A stretch of 6,334 nt of DNA from Woeseiaceae bacterium (lineage in GTDB: Bacteria > Pseudomonadota > Gammaproteobacteria > Steroidobacterales > Woeseiaceae): contig PBVS01000023.1 in assembly GCA_002728725.1 (NCBI GenBank), positions 26,174 through 32,507 of the forward strand, read 5' to 3'. Under the pieces are notes generated by a model, which was not told the origin of the DNA, made no database searches, and saw only the letters and a list, made by a program, of their open reading frames with translations. Shown here in pieces: positions 1 through 6,334 of this stretch (position 1 is the stretch's first letter; every line of letters begins with the position of its first letter). The translations under genes were made by a program, and so were the position numbers.

Positions 1-990
1 GGTACTAATGGCAAAAGCACTGTAACTGAATTGGTTTCATTTTTATGTAATAACGCTGGTGTCAAATCATCGGCGGGGGGAAATTTAGGTACACCAGCAT
101 TAGATCTTATTGATGACGATGCTGAATTACATATCCTAGAGCTATCAAGTTTTCATCTTCATAGGTGTTCTAATTTACCGGCAAAAGTCGCTGTGCTTTT
201 AAATATTTCTCGTGATCATATAGATTGGCATGGTGATGAGGAAAGTTATAGGCAATCAAAATTTCGTGTCTTAAAAGATGCATCCAGCTTAGTTTTTAAT
301 CACGATATCCCGGAAGTTAAGAATTACCTTGATAATAAACTAAGTGTAAGTTTTGGATCGAGAACAACAAAAAAAAATTCGTATAGTCTCCTACCTAAAG
401 ATGATGAAATTTTGCTAACTTACAATGAGAAAAAGATAGTCGGTTCCAGTCAATTGAAACTTTTTGGGATACATAACTATGAGAATATTCTAGCAGCCCT
501 TGCTGTTACTTTGTTGCTGGGATTAGATGAGTCATTAGTAATAGATGCTGTCAAGCGATTTGAGGGTTTACCTCATCGTATGCAATTAGTTGCCTCTAAA
601 GGTAATATTGATTATATAAATGATTCAAAAGGAACTAATGTAAATGCTGCAATAGCATCTATAAACTCTGTTAGTGCAGAAGTAATTCTTCTTGCTGGCG
701 GACAATCAAAGGGCGGTGATTTTGATTATTTCGCAAAAGCAACAAAAAACAAAATAAAACTTGCTGTTTTGTTCGGTGAGGATTCAAAACTAATTGGCAA
801 GCAATTAAAAAAATATACCTCAGTAATCTATAAAAATACTCTGGAGGAGGCATTTCACGAAGCAAATAATTTATGCACCTCGGGTGATACAATACTACTC
901 TCTCCAGCTTGTGCTAGCTTTGATCAGTTTAAAAGTTTTTCTCACAGAGGCGATGAATTCATAAGGATTGTAAATAGGTCAATTAAATGA
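1..990 (+). CDS. murD: UDP-N-acetylmuramoyl-L-alanine--D-glutamate ligase MurD, 5'-truncated by window edge
   Basis: Cytoplasmic ATP-dependent Mur ligase that adds D-glutamate to UDP-MurNAc-L-Ala. The frame is open from base 1, so the gene begins upstream; the first ATG in frame (base 31) is internal. The visible 329 residues start exactly at the ATP-binding P-loop GTNGKST (visible residues 1-7). About 110 N-terminal residues are therefore missing, compared with about 438 in E. coli; these form the UDP-binding domain. Visible motifs in order: ELSSF (47-51), a DHIDWH segment (72-77), the lysine of YRQSK (K87, aligned with the carbamylated lysine of the family), the HN of GIHNYEN (157-163), GLPHRMQ (189-195) and NDSKGTN (207-213), which opens the C-terminal domain. 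LAGGQSKGGDF (231-241) and SPACASFDQF (301-310) follow and are strongly MurD-specific. The stop TGA overlaps the ftsW start. MurD rather than MurC/E/F is clear from the C-terminal motifs. Confidence 0.97.
   Translation, partial: GTNGKSTVTELVSFLCNNAGVKSSAGGNLGTPALDLIDDDAELHILELSSFHLHRCSNLPAKVAVLLNISRDHIDWHGDEESYRQSKFRVLKDASSLVFNHDIPEVKNYLDNKLSVSFGSRTTKKNSYSLLPKDDEILLTYNEKKIVGSSQLKLFGIHNYENILAALAVTLLLGLDESLVIDAVKRFEGLPHRMQLVASKGNIDYINDSKGTNVNAAIASINSVSAEVILLAGGQSKGGDFDYFAKATKNKIKLAVLFGEDSKLIGKQLKKYTSVIYKNTLEEAFHEANNLCTSGDTILLSPACASFDQFKSFSHRGDEFIRIVNRSIK
369..377 (+). repeat. Run of nine A inside murD
   Basis: An A9 homopolymer lies in the murD reading frame, where it contributes to Thr-Lys-Lys-Asn in the less conserved part of the central domain. 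The frame is continuous through it and downstream motifs are intact, so there is no frameshift here. Such runs can be slippage sites for polymerases or for sequencing. It is the longest homopolymer I noticed; T8 at 4781-4788 and A8 at 5252-5259, both in murB, are next. Confidence 0.9.
976..979 (+). promoter_or_regulatory. Weak Shine-Dalgarno for ftsW
   Basis: AGGT ends seven bases before the ftsW ATG and lies inside the end of murD. It matches only a few bases of the anti-Shine-Dalgarno sequence. With the ATGA stop/start overlap next to it, ftsW translation is probably coupled to that of murD. The coupling is inferred from the layout. Confidence 0.45.
987..990 (+). other. ATGA stop/start overlap, murD to ftsW
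   Basis: The ftsW ATG (987-989) and the murD TGA (988-990) share bases in a classic 4-nt overlap. This arrangement commonly supports termination-reinitiation, which would keep MurD and FtsW synthesis linked. Confidence 0.9.
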
Positions 991-2180
991 CTGTTGGTGA
1001 CTACATAAATAATGTGAGACAGACTCTCAGAAACCCAATAAGCATCGATTTGATGTTTCTTTTTATTGTTATGTTCTTAATTATGTTGGGTCTTATTATT
1101 CTATCCTCAGCTTCAAGCTCAATTTCGGAGAATATTTCTGGCTCCCCCTTCTATTATCTTAATCGACAGATTGTCGCTGTCATCATTGGTTTGATATCAG
1201 GGTTATTTTGTTTCTTTTTGCCAATGCATTTCTGGAAACAATTAGGTCCTTTTTTATTAATTGTAGGAATAACACTACTAATATTGGTTCTTGTGCCTGG
1301 TATTGGATCTGAAGTAAATGGCTCAACAAGATGGATTAGAGTTGCAGGTATCATCAATGTCCAGGTATCTGATCCTGCCCGTCTTTGTATCATGATTTAC
1401 GTCGCTGGATATTTAGTTAGAAGAAATAAGCAGCTTAGAGAGGGATTTGTTGGCTTTCTGAGACCAATGATTGTATTAGGTATAGCATCTCTATTGTTAC
1501 TGATGGAAACAGATTTTGGCGCAACAGCAGTATTGCTAGCAACTGTTTTATCTATGTTACTCGTTGCTGGGGCACGAATAAGAGATTTTGTTTTATTTTT
1601 GATCGCTACTTCTTCAGCTCTTGCTATTTTGTTGCAATTTTTTCCTTATGCTATGAGAAGGTTCACTGGTTTTCTTAATCCATGGGATAAAGATGTGGTT
1701 TTTGATTCAGGGTATCAGCTGACTCAATCTCTAATCGCAATTGGGAGGGGAGAATGGGTTGGTGTTGGTTTAGGAAATAGCGTACAAAAATTATTTTATT
1801 TACCAGAAGCACATACTGATTTTATTTTTGCAGTTTTTTCAGAAGAATTCGGTTTATTGGGGTCGATTGCATTAATAGTTCTATTCTTCTTGTTGATTTG
1901 GCGAATATTTAGATTAGCTATAAGATCAGCCAAAGCAGATCGTTTTTTTGAAGCATATCTGTGTATTGGAGCGGGCACCTGGATTGCATTGCAGGTTTTA
2001 ATTAACCTTGGTGTGAGCATGGGTGCACTTCCAACTAAGGGATTGACCTTGCCCCTTATAAGCTATGGCAGGAGTAGCATAATTATGACAATAGTTACAT
2101 TGAGTATTCTTTTAAGAATTTATCATGAGGTTAATTCAAATTATAATTATAAAATAAATAGAAAAACTCAAAAAAGGTAA
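987..2180 (+). CDS. ftsW: Septal peptidoglycan glycosyltransferase FtsW (SEDS family)
   Basis: Polytopic inner-membrane enzyme of the SEDS family. It polymerises lipid II into septal glycan strands together with FtsI (PBP3) at the division site. The product is 397 residues, close to the 414 of E. coli, with a shorter cytoplasmic N-terminus. Ten hydrophobic segments can be traced, at roughly 22-42, 61-79, 86-104, 128-145, 158-175, 178-195, 200-219, 283-306, 322-345 and 355-378. The large outer loop between segments 7 and 8 carries GYQLTQS (242-248), GVGLGNS (259-265) and YLPEAHTDF (271-279). D278 aligns with the catalytic Asp of SEDS enzymes (E. coli FtsW D297). Two normally conserved positions differ: QVSD (126-129) in place of QPSE, and SYGRSS (359-364) in place of SYGGSS. 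FtsW rather than RodA is supported by the neighbours and the PEAHTDFIF form. The ATG is fixed by the overlap with murD. Confidence 0.97.
   Translation: MTVGDYINNVRQTLRNPISIDLMFLFIVMFLIMLGLIILSSASSSISENISGSPFYYLNRQIVAVIIGLISGLFCFFLPMHFWKQLGPFLLIVGITLLILVLVPGIGSEVNGSTRWIRVAGIINVQVSDPARLCIMIYVAGYLVRRNKQLREGFVGFLRPMIVLGIASLLLLMETDFGATAVLLATVLSMLLVAGARIRDFVLFLIATSSALAILLQFFPYAMRRFTGFLNPWDKDVVFDSGYQLTQSLIAIGRGEWVGVGLGNSVQKLFYLPEAHTDFIFAVFSEEFGLLGSIALIVLFFLLIWRIFRLAIRSAKADRFFEAYLCIGAGTWIALQVLINLGVSMGALPTKGLTLPLISYGRSSIIMTIVTLSILLRIYHEVNSNYNYKINRKTQKR
2171..2177 (+). promoter_or_regulatory. Shine-Dalgarno for murG
   Basis: A5GG, with AAGG as the pairing core, lies in the last codons of ftsW. It is separated from the murG ATG by six bases, which are two tandem in-frame TAA codons (2178-2183). 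The spacing is normal and supports the ATG at 2184 as the true start. Confidence 0.65.
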
Positions 2181-2183
2181 TAA

Positions 2184-3272
2184 ATGAGTCGAGCAAAAAT
2201 AATGATTTTGGCTGGTGGAACAGGTGGACATGTTATTCCAGGGCTCACCATTGCAAAGGCACTGGAGGATGCTAACTGTGATATTACATGGATCGGCACT
2301 AAGGGCGGTATTGAGGAGAAACTCGTTCCTAAGGCTAATATTAAAATTGAATATATAACTGTAATGGGTTTGAGGGGCAAGAGCCTCATGAACGTCTTAA
2401 TTGCAGTGAAGCAGTTAATTCAATCTATTTTTCAATCAATTAATCTTCTAATGAAATATCGCCCTGATGTGGTTATTGGAATGGGAGGGTATGTTAGTGG
2501 ACCTGGAGGAATAGCTGCATTTCTTTTGAGATATCCTTTAGTAATTCATGAGCAGAACTCAGTCCCAGGTACAACAAATAAATTCCTCGCAAAAATAGCG
2601 TCATCTGTATTGGAGGCTTTTCCGGGCAGCTTCAGAAGTAATATGAATGCGAAAACGATAGGGAATCCAATTAGAGAAGAGATAGCTCTTATTGAGGACC
2701 CCAAAAAAAGACTCCAAGATAGGAATTTTCCGATTAGAATCCTTGTTCTGGGAGGGAGTCAAGGATCACTTATTTTAAATCAGTCCGTTCCGAAAGCAAT
2801 TAAGGAAGTAGCATCATCAAGCAAACTAGAAGTCTTTCATCAGGCTGGAGAAAAAACTCTGTCTAATGCAAAAAAAGCATATGAAAATGTTCCTGTAGGA
2901 CTTTACTTAGTTGATTATATAGATGATATTGCTGAAGCATACAAATGGGCAGATCTTGTAATTTGTAGGGCAGGAGCAATGACGGTAAGCGAATTATTGG
3001 CAGTAGGTTTACCTGTTATATTTATTCCATTTTCAAAAGCAACCGATGATCATCAGACAGAAAACGCGAAATACATGCAGGAACTTGGTGCAGCAGAGAT
3101 TGTTTCTGAAAATGATATCTCAAATGACCTATTGACAATTACACTAAATGATTGGGTAAAGGATCGAAGCGTTCTAAAAAGGCGAGCTTGTCTAGCCAGG
3201 TCTAAAGCCAAGCTTAATTCTACCTCAGATATAGTAGAAACCTGTCTAAACTATGTGAGTCATGATGAATAG
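2184..3272 (+). CDS. murG: Undecaprenyldiphospho-muramoylpentapeptide beta-N-acetylglucosaminyltransferase MurG
   Basis: Peripheral membrane glycosyltransferase (GT28 family, GT-B fold) on the cytoplasmic face. It transfers GlcNAc from UDP-GlcNAc to lipid I to make lipid II, the FtsW substrate. Its 362 residues match the usual length (E. coli 355). N-terminal, lipid I-side domain: glycine loop GGTGGHV (11-17) with the conserved His16, second glycine loop GMGGYVSGPGG (99-109) and HEQN (122-125). C-terminal, UDP-GlcNAc-side domain: GNP (160-162), third glycine loop GGSQGS (190-195), RAGAMTVSE (262-270) whose E270 aligns with the ribose-binding Glu of E. coli MurG, and DDHQTEN (288-294). The start is backed by a Shine-Dalgarno and by the expected short lead to the first glycine loop. 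It follows ftsW by 3 nt, and its TAG lies 11 nt inside murC. All key motifs are intact. Confidence 0.98.
   Translation: MSRAKIMILAGGTGGHVIPGLTIAKALEDANCDITWIGTKGGIEEKLVPKANIKIEYITVMGLRGKSLMNVLIAVKQLIQSIFQSINLLMKYRPDVVIGMGGYVSGPGGIAAFLLRYPLVIHEQNSVPGTTNKFLAKIASSVLEAFPGSFRSNMNAKTIGNPIREEIALIEDPKKRLQDRNFPIRILVLGGSQGSLILNQSVPKAIKEVASSSKLEVFHQAGEKTLSNAKKAYENVPVGLYLVDYIDDIAEAYKWADLVICRAGAMTVSELLAVGLPVIFIPFSKATDDHQTENAKYMQELGAAEIVSENDISNDLLTITLNDWVKDRSVLKRRACLARSKAKLNSTSDIVETCLNYVSHDE
3262..3272 (+). other. 11-nt overlap of murG end and murC start
   Basis: The murC start (ATGATG at 3262-3267) lies inside the last codons of murG, whose TAG is at 3270-3272. No good Shine-Dalgarno precedes it; GTGAGT (3255-3260) is the only purine-rich stretch. 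Translation of murC probably depends on ribosomes finishing murG. That is an inference from the geometry. Confidence 0.75.
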
Positions 3273-4665
3273 AAAAATGAAAAGACTTAGAACAGTCCAT
3301 TTTGTTGGAATGGGCGGCTCTGGAATGTCTGGCATTGCAGAGGTAATGATAGGGTTAGGATATAAGATCCAGGGTTCAGATATCAGAATGAGCGAACAAT
3401 TAGAGAGGCTAAAAGCTCTTGGAGCAAAGGTTTTTCTTAGTCATTTACCGGACAATATAAAAAAAGCGGATGCCTTGGTTGTATCAAGCGCTATTAGTTC
3501 AAATAACTGTGAAGTAGTTGAAGCTAAGAAAAAAATGCTGCCAGTGGTTGCGAGGGCTGAGATGTTGGCAGAATTGATGCGTTTCTACTACTCGATAGCT
3601 GTTTCAGGCACTCACGGGAAAACAACAACAACTAGTCTAATTTCAACGCTTTTGGCAGAAGGTGGGCTGGATCCAACATATATTATCGGCGGTTGTTTAA
3701 AGAGTTCTAATTCTCATGCAAAACTGGGATTAGGAGAATACTTGGTGGCAGAAGCAGATGAGAGTGATGCATCTTTCACGCATCTCAAGCCAATGATCTC
3801 CATATTAACGAATATAGATTTTGACCATATGTCAACATATGAACATGATAAGAATAAATTATATTCAGGTTTTTTAAGTTTTCTGCATAATCTGCCATTT
3901 TATGGTTTAGCAATAGTTTGTCTTGATGATCCGGGCGTTAAGGAGGTTATGCCTAAAATCTCACGTTCGGTGATAACTTATGGCACAACAGATAAGGCAG
4001 ATATTTATGCTAAAGACATACATTTCAGTGAATCAAAGACCTCTTTTGAGGTTTACAGAAAAAACAAGAATAAAAAAATTAGCGTTGAATTAAATTTACC
4101 AGGAATTCACAACATTCAAAATGCACTTGCTGCAATTGCAGTTGCAACCGAACTTGATATTGATGATAAATCAATAATTGAAGCCTTCAAAAATTTCTCA
4201 GGAATTAATAGAAGATTTCAAGTAACAAAAAATGTAACTGTTAAAGATGGAAAGATTACATTAATAGATGATTATGGGCATCATCCAACTGAAATTTTAG
4301 CTACTATAAATGCAATAAAATCAGGCTGGGGATCCAAGAGAATTACCCTGCTATTTCAACCTCATCGTTATACCAGAACGAGAGAATTATTCTCTGAATT
4401 TGTAGAAGTTTTGTCACAGGTTGATCAGTTAATATTAACTGAGATTTATGCAGCTGGTGAGGAAAAAATTGATAACATCAGCGGACAGTCAATTATAGAA
4501 GATATAAAAAATAAGTCTTCTAAGAGACCAATTTTTGTCCGTTCACTTCAGGAGTCAGTCGATGTAATAAATAGAACAGTAAAAAATGGAGAAATATTAC
4601 TATTAATGGGCGCTGGAGATATCGGTTCTTTTGTAAATGATTTGCCAGACTTATTAGATAGCTAA
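3262..4665 (+). CDS. murC: UDP-N-acetylmuramate--L-alanine ligase MurC
   Basis: Cytoplasmic ATP-dependent ligase that adds L-alanine to UDP-MurNAc, the first step of stem-peptide synthesis. At 467 residues it is slightly shorter than E. coli MurC (491). N-terminal Rossmann-like UDP-binding domain: HFVGMGGSGMSGIAE (13-27) and GSD (38-40). Central ATPase domain: P-loop GTHGKTT (116-122), EADESDASF (164-172), TNIDFDHM (183-190) and HNIQNA (283-288). C-terminal domain: GINRRFQ (314-320), DDYGHHPTE (336-344), QPHRYTRT (366-373) and MGAGDIG (449-455). GTHGKTT, DDYGHHP and QPHRYTRT mark MurC (or the related Mpl); position between murG and murB and the start at the HFVG motif favour MurC. The start is uncertain: ATGs at 3262, 3265 and 3277 are in frame, all before the first beta strand. 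No frameshift or missing catalytic residue was seen. Confidence 0.97.
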   Translation: MMNRKMKRLRTVHFVGMGGSGMSGIAEVMIGLGYKIQGSDIRMSEQLERLKALGAKVFLSHLPDNIKKADALVVSSAISSNNCEVVEAKKKMLPVVARAEMLAELMRFYYSIAVSGTHGKTTTTSLISTLLAEGGLDPTYIIGGCLKSSNSHAKLGLGEYLVAEADESDASFTHLKPMISILTNIDFDHMSTYEHDKNKLYSGFLSFLHNLPFYGLAIVCLDDPGVKEVMPKISRSVITYGTTDKADIYAKDIHFSESKTSFEVYRKNKNKKISVELNLPGIHNIQNALAAIAVATELDIDDKSIIEAFKNFSGINRRFQVTKNVTVKDGKITLIDDYGHHPTEILATINAIKSGWGSKRITLLFQPHRYTRTRELFSEFVEVLSQVDQLILTEIYAAGEEKIDNISGQSIIEDIKNKSSKRPIFVRSLQESVDVINRTVKNGEILLLMGAGDIGSFVNDLPDLLDS

Positions 4666-4670
4666 AAGGA
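4666..4670 (+). promoter_or_regulatory. Shine-Dalgarno for murB
   Basis: AAGGA sits in the 9-nt gap between the murC stop (TAA, 4663-4665) and the murB ATG, with a short four-base spacer. It is the best match to the anti-Shine-Dalgarno sequence in the window and fixes the murB start at 4675. Confidence 0.75.
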
Positions 4671-4674
4671 CAAT

Positions 4675-5574
4675 ATGGATAGACGTAATCTCAAAAATTT
4701 AGGATCAATTAAGGGAAATTTATCATTTAATGAACCTTTAAAAAAATACACATCAATGAGAGTTGGCGGTCCTGCTGAGATTTTTTTTCAGCCTTATGAT
4801 TTAAACGAACTGAAATTGTTTTTATCAAAATTAGATATGAGTGTTCCTATTTTTTGGCTTGGAAGAGGAAGCAATTTACTGATAAGAGATCAAGGAATAT
4901 CCGGTGCTGTTATCTCATTGTTACTGATAAAAAAAGAAATTATAAAAGTAAATGAACATTGTATAGAAGTTAGTGCGAATGTCCCATGTACAATGCTATC
5001 CAGGCAATGTATGAGATGGGGGATGGCTCCTTCAGAATTTTTTTCAGGAATACCTGGCTCTCTTGGCGGTGCATTGACTATGAATGCTGGAGCCTATGGT
5101 CATGAAACATGGGATACAGTGGAATCTGTTAAAGTCATCACAAGAAAAGGTGAGCTTATAGAAAGGCATCCTAATGCATACAAGGTAAGGTACAGAAAAG
5201 TTGAAGGCCCAAAAAATGAGTGGTTTGTGAGCGCAAAACTTGTTTTTGATCAAAAAAAATCTGCATCAATTTCCAAGCAAAGAGAGATGCTTTCTAAAAG
5301 GAAGTCATCACAGCCATTGGGTAAGCCGAGTTGCGGCTCGGTGTTCAAAAATCCAAAAGGTGATCATGCGGCAAGATTAATCCAGGAAGCAGGTCTAAAA
5401 GGATACAGGATTGGGGGCGGAAAGATTTCAGAGAAACATGCTAACTTTATTATCAATGAAGGTGACGCTCTCGCAAGCGATATTGAATCATTGATTATTC
5501 ATGTGCAAAAAGAAATTATTCAAAAATTCAATATAAAACTTCAATGTGAAGTCAAAATTGTCGGCAATAAATAA
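4675..5574 (+). CDS. murB: UDP-N-acetylenolpyruvoylglucosamine reductase MurB, type II
   Basis: Cytoplasmic FAD-dependent enzyme that reduces UDP-GlcNAc-enolpyruvate to UDP-MurNAc with NADPH, supplying the MurC substrate. At 299 residues it matches the shorter type II MurB (as in Gram-positives and many Proteobacteria) rather than the 342-residue type I of E. coli. FAD-binding region: YTSMRVGGPAE (25-35), LGRGSNLLI (62-70), and GIPGSLGGALTMNAGAYG (125-142). The substrate domain contains RYR (172-174), with Y173-R174 at the family's Tyr-Arg position. CGSVFKNP (220-227) has S222 as the proton-donor Ser. GLKGYRIGGGKISEKHANF (240-258) follows, and CEVKIVG (291-297) carries the conserved Glu E292. 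All three catalytic-site residues are present. It lies 9 nt after murC and 2 nt before ddl; in E. coli murB is outside the dcw cluster, so this placement is a lineage marker. Confidence 0.97.
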   Translation: MDRRNLKNLGSIKGNLSFNEPLKKYTSMRVGGPAEIFFQPYDLNELKLFLSKLDMSVPIFWLGRGSNLLIRDQGISGAVISLLLIKKEIIKVNEHCIEVSANVPCTMLSRQCMRWGMAPSEFFSGIPGSLGGALTMNAGAYGHETWDTVESVKVITRKGELIERHPNAYKVRYRKVEGPKNEWFVSAKLVFDQKKSASISKQREMLSKRKSSQPLGKPSCGSVFKNPKGDHAARLIQEAGLKGYRIGGGKISEKHANFIINEGDALASDIESLIIHVQKEIIQKFNIKLQCEVKIVGNK

Positions 5575-5576
5575 AA

Positions 5577-6334
5577 ATGTCTTCTATCCATTTCAATAAC
5601 ACATTTGACCCAGATAAGTTTGGAAGAGTCATGGTGATTCATGGTGGGTATTCCAATGAGCGAGATGTATCTTTGGAGAGCGGAGCCGCAATTCTATCTG
5701 CGCTCAAAGCTAATTCAATTAATGCTTTTGGCTGGGATCCAAGGAATGAATCACTTATGTGTCACCTTGAAAGAGGTATAGATAGAGCGTTCATTGCTTT
5801 GCATGGAAAGGGTGGAGAAGATGGATTAATTCAGGGGTTATTGGAGTCATGCCAAATACCATATACTGGAAGCGGGATCATACCTTCAGCCATTGCGATG
5901 AATAAGATTGCGAGCAAGAGAGTTTTTTTATCTGAAAACCTACCTGTTCCAAATTATAAATTATTGAAATATAAAAAAGATCTTCAGTATGCTGAAGCAG
6001 ACTTAGGATTTCCAATGATATTAAAACCAGTTTCAGAAGGATCAAGTTTTGGAATGTTTAAAGTATGTCAATCGAACGAACTGCTTGACGCTTTTGAAAC
6101 TGTTCTTAAATATGATGGAATCGTTCTTGCAGAAGAATATATTCATGGAAATGAAATAACAGTTTCTATTCTGAAGGAAAAAACGCTCCCCAGTATCAAA
6201 ATTAGAACAAAAAGAGATTTTTATGATTTCACAGCAAAATATGAATCTGATGATACAGAATACATATGTCCAGGATTTGATGATAACAAAAATGAAAAAT
6301 TATATTCAGAGCTTGCAATAAAAGCCTTTAATTC
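5577..6334 (+). CDS. ddl: D-alanine--D-alanine ligase Ddl, 3'-truncated by window edge
   Basis: Cytoplasmic ATP-grasp ligase making D-Ala-D-Ala for the end of the stem peptide; by position it would be called ddlB. The frame runs from ATG 5577 to the window edge, giving 252 complete codons plus two bases. About 50-60 residues are missing compared with E. coli DdlB (306), including the expected metal-binding Asp/Glu/Asn near the C-terminus. Visible motifs: GGYSNERDVSL (23-33) with E28 as the substrate-binding Glu, HGKGGEDG (76-83, the family signature), PYTGSG (95-100), K110, LKP with K150 (ATP-binding Lys), the serine loop EGSSFGM (154-160), EEY (186-188) and YDFTAKY (216-222) of the omega loop. 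No Shine-Dalgarno precedes 5577. ATG 5631 has a better one (GGAAGAG, 5622-5628) but would cut into the first beta strand (GRVMVIHGG), so 5577 is preferred. Confidence 0.96.
   Translation, partial: MSSIHFNNTFDPDKFGRVMVIHGGYSNERDVSLESGAAILSALKANSINAFGWDPRNESLMCHLERGIDRAFIALHGKGGEDGLIQGLLESCQIPYTGSGIIPSAIAMNKIASKRVFLSENLPVPNYKLLKYKKDLQYAEADLGFPMILKPVSEGSSFGMFKVCQSNELLDAFETVLKYDGIVLAEEYIHGNEITVSILKEKTLPSIKIRTKRDFYDFTAKYESDDTEYICPGFDDNKNEKLYSELAIKAFN

Noticed and set aside
31..33. ATG at 31 as the murD start
   Set aside because: The frame is open to base 1, and the P-loop GTNGKST lies upstream of this ATG. Starting at 31 would remove the ATP-binding motif.
671..892. Open reading frame of 73 codons on the reverse strand inside murD
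   Set aside because: It lies opposite well-conserved MurD coding sequence, has no recognisable motif, and resembles other chance reverse frames in this window (1154-1393, 1796-2020, 2168-2389, 5044-5253).
3820..3841. MurC reads DHMSTY where E. coli has DHMDTY
   Set aside because: As I recall this position varies in other MurC proteins (Ala in Pseudomonas), so the Ser is not remarkable; the DHM core is intact.
4781..4788. T8 run in murB as a terminator
   Set aside because: No GC-rich inverted repeat precedes it and it lies inside the conserved FAD-binding coding region (Glu-Ile-Phe-Phe).
1..6334. Mobile element, CRISPR array, RNA gene or novel defence-type system
   Set aside because: All but about 14 bases are covered by six recognised dcw genes with intact motifs. 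I saw no direct repeat array, inverted terminal repeats, or stretch of differing composition.

Overview
The window is a stretch of a bacterial division and cell-wall (dcw) gene cluster. It holds six genes, all on the + strand and almost without gaps: murD (5' end cut off by the window edge), ftsW, murG, murC, murB and ddl (3' end cut off). The two junctions with overlaps are murD/ftsW (4 nt, ATGA) and murG/murC (11 nt). The other gaps are 3, 9 and 2 nt. No stretch lacks a gene, and I see no promoter, terminator, RNA gene, mobile element or CRISPR array. The cluster reads as the middle of one longer transcript, with mraY expected upstream and ftsQ/ftsA/ftsZ downstream, by analogy with known dcw clusters.

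The genes cover consecutive steps of peptidoglycan precursor synthesis. MurB and MurC act early in the cytoplasm: UDP-MurNAc is formed by reduction, then L-Ala is added. MurD adds D-Glu. Ddl makes D-Ala-D-Ala for the end of the stem peptide. MurG turns lipid I into lipid II at the inner face of the membrane. FtsW polymerises lipid II into septal glycan on the outer side. All catalytic motifs I could place are present, so the genes look functional.

The organism is most likely an AT-rich gammaproteobacterium (GC roughly in the mid-30s percent by eye, not counted). The order murD-ftsW-murG-murC-murB-ddl fits Proteobacteria. The MurG, FtsW, MurC and Ddl sequences read closest to the gammaproteobacterial forms I remember. 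Unlike E. coli, murB lies inside the cluster and is the shorter type II form. A low-GC marine, symbiotic or intracellular lineage would fit, but the sequence does not settle which.

I found no undescribed system here. The points most worth a second look are small: two substitutions at normally conserved FtsW positions (Glu to Asp in the QPSE-like motif, Gly to Arg in the SYGGSS motif), the weak or absent ribosome binding sites of murC and ddl, and a run of nine A in murD.
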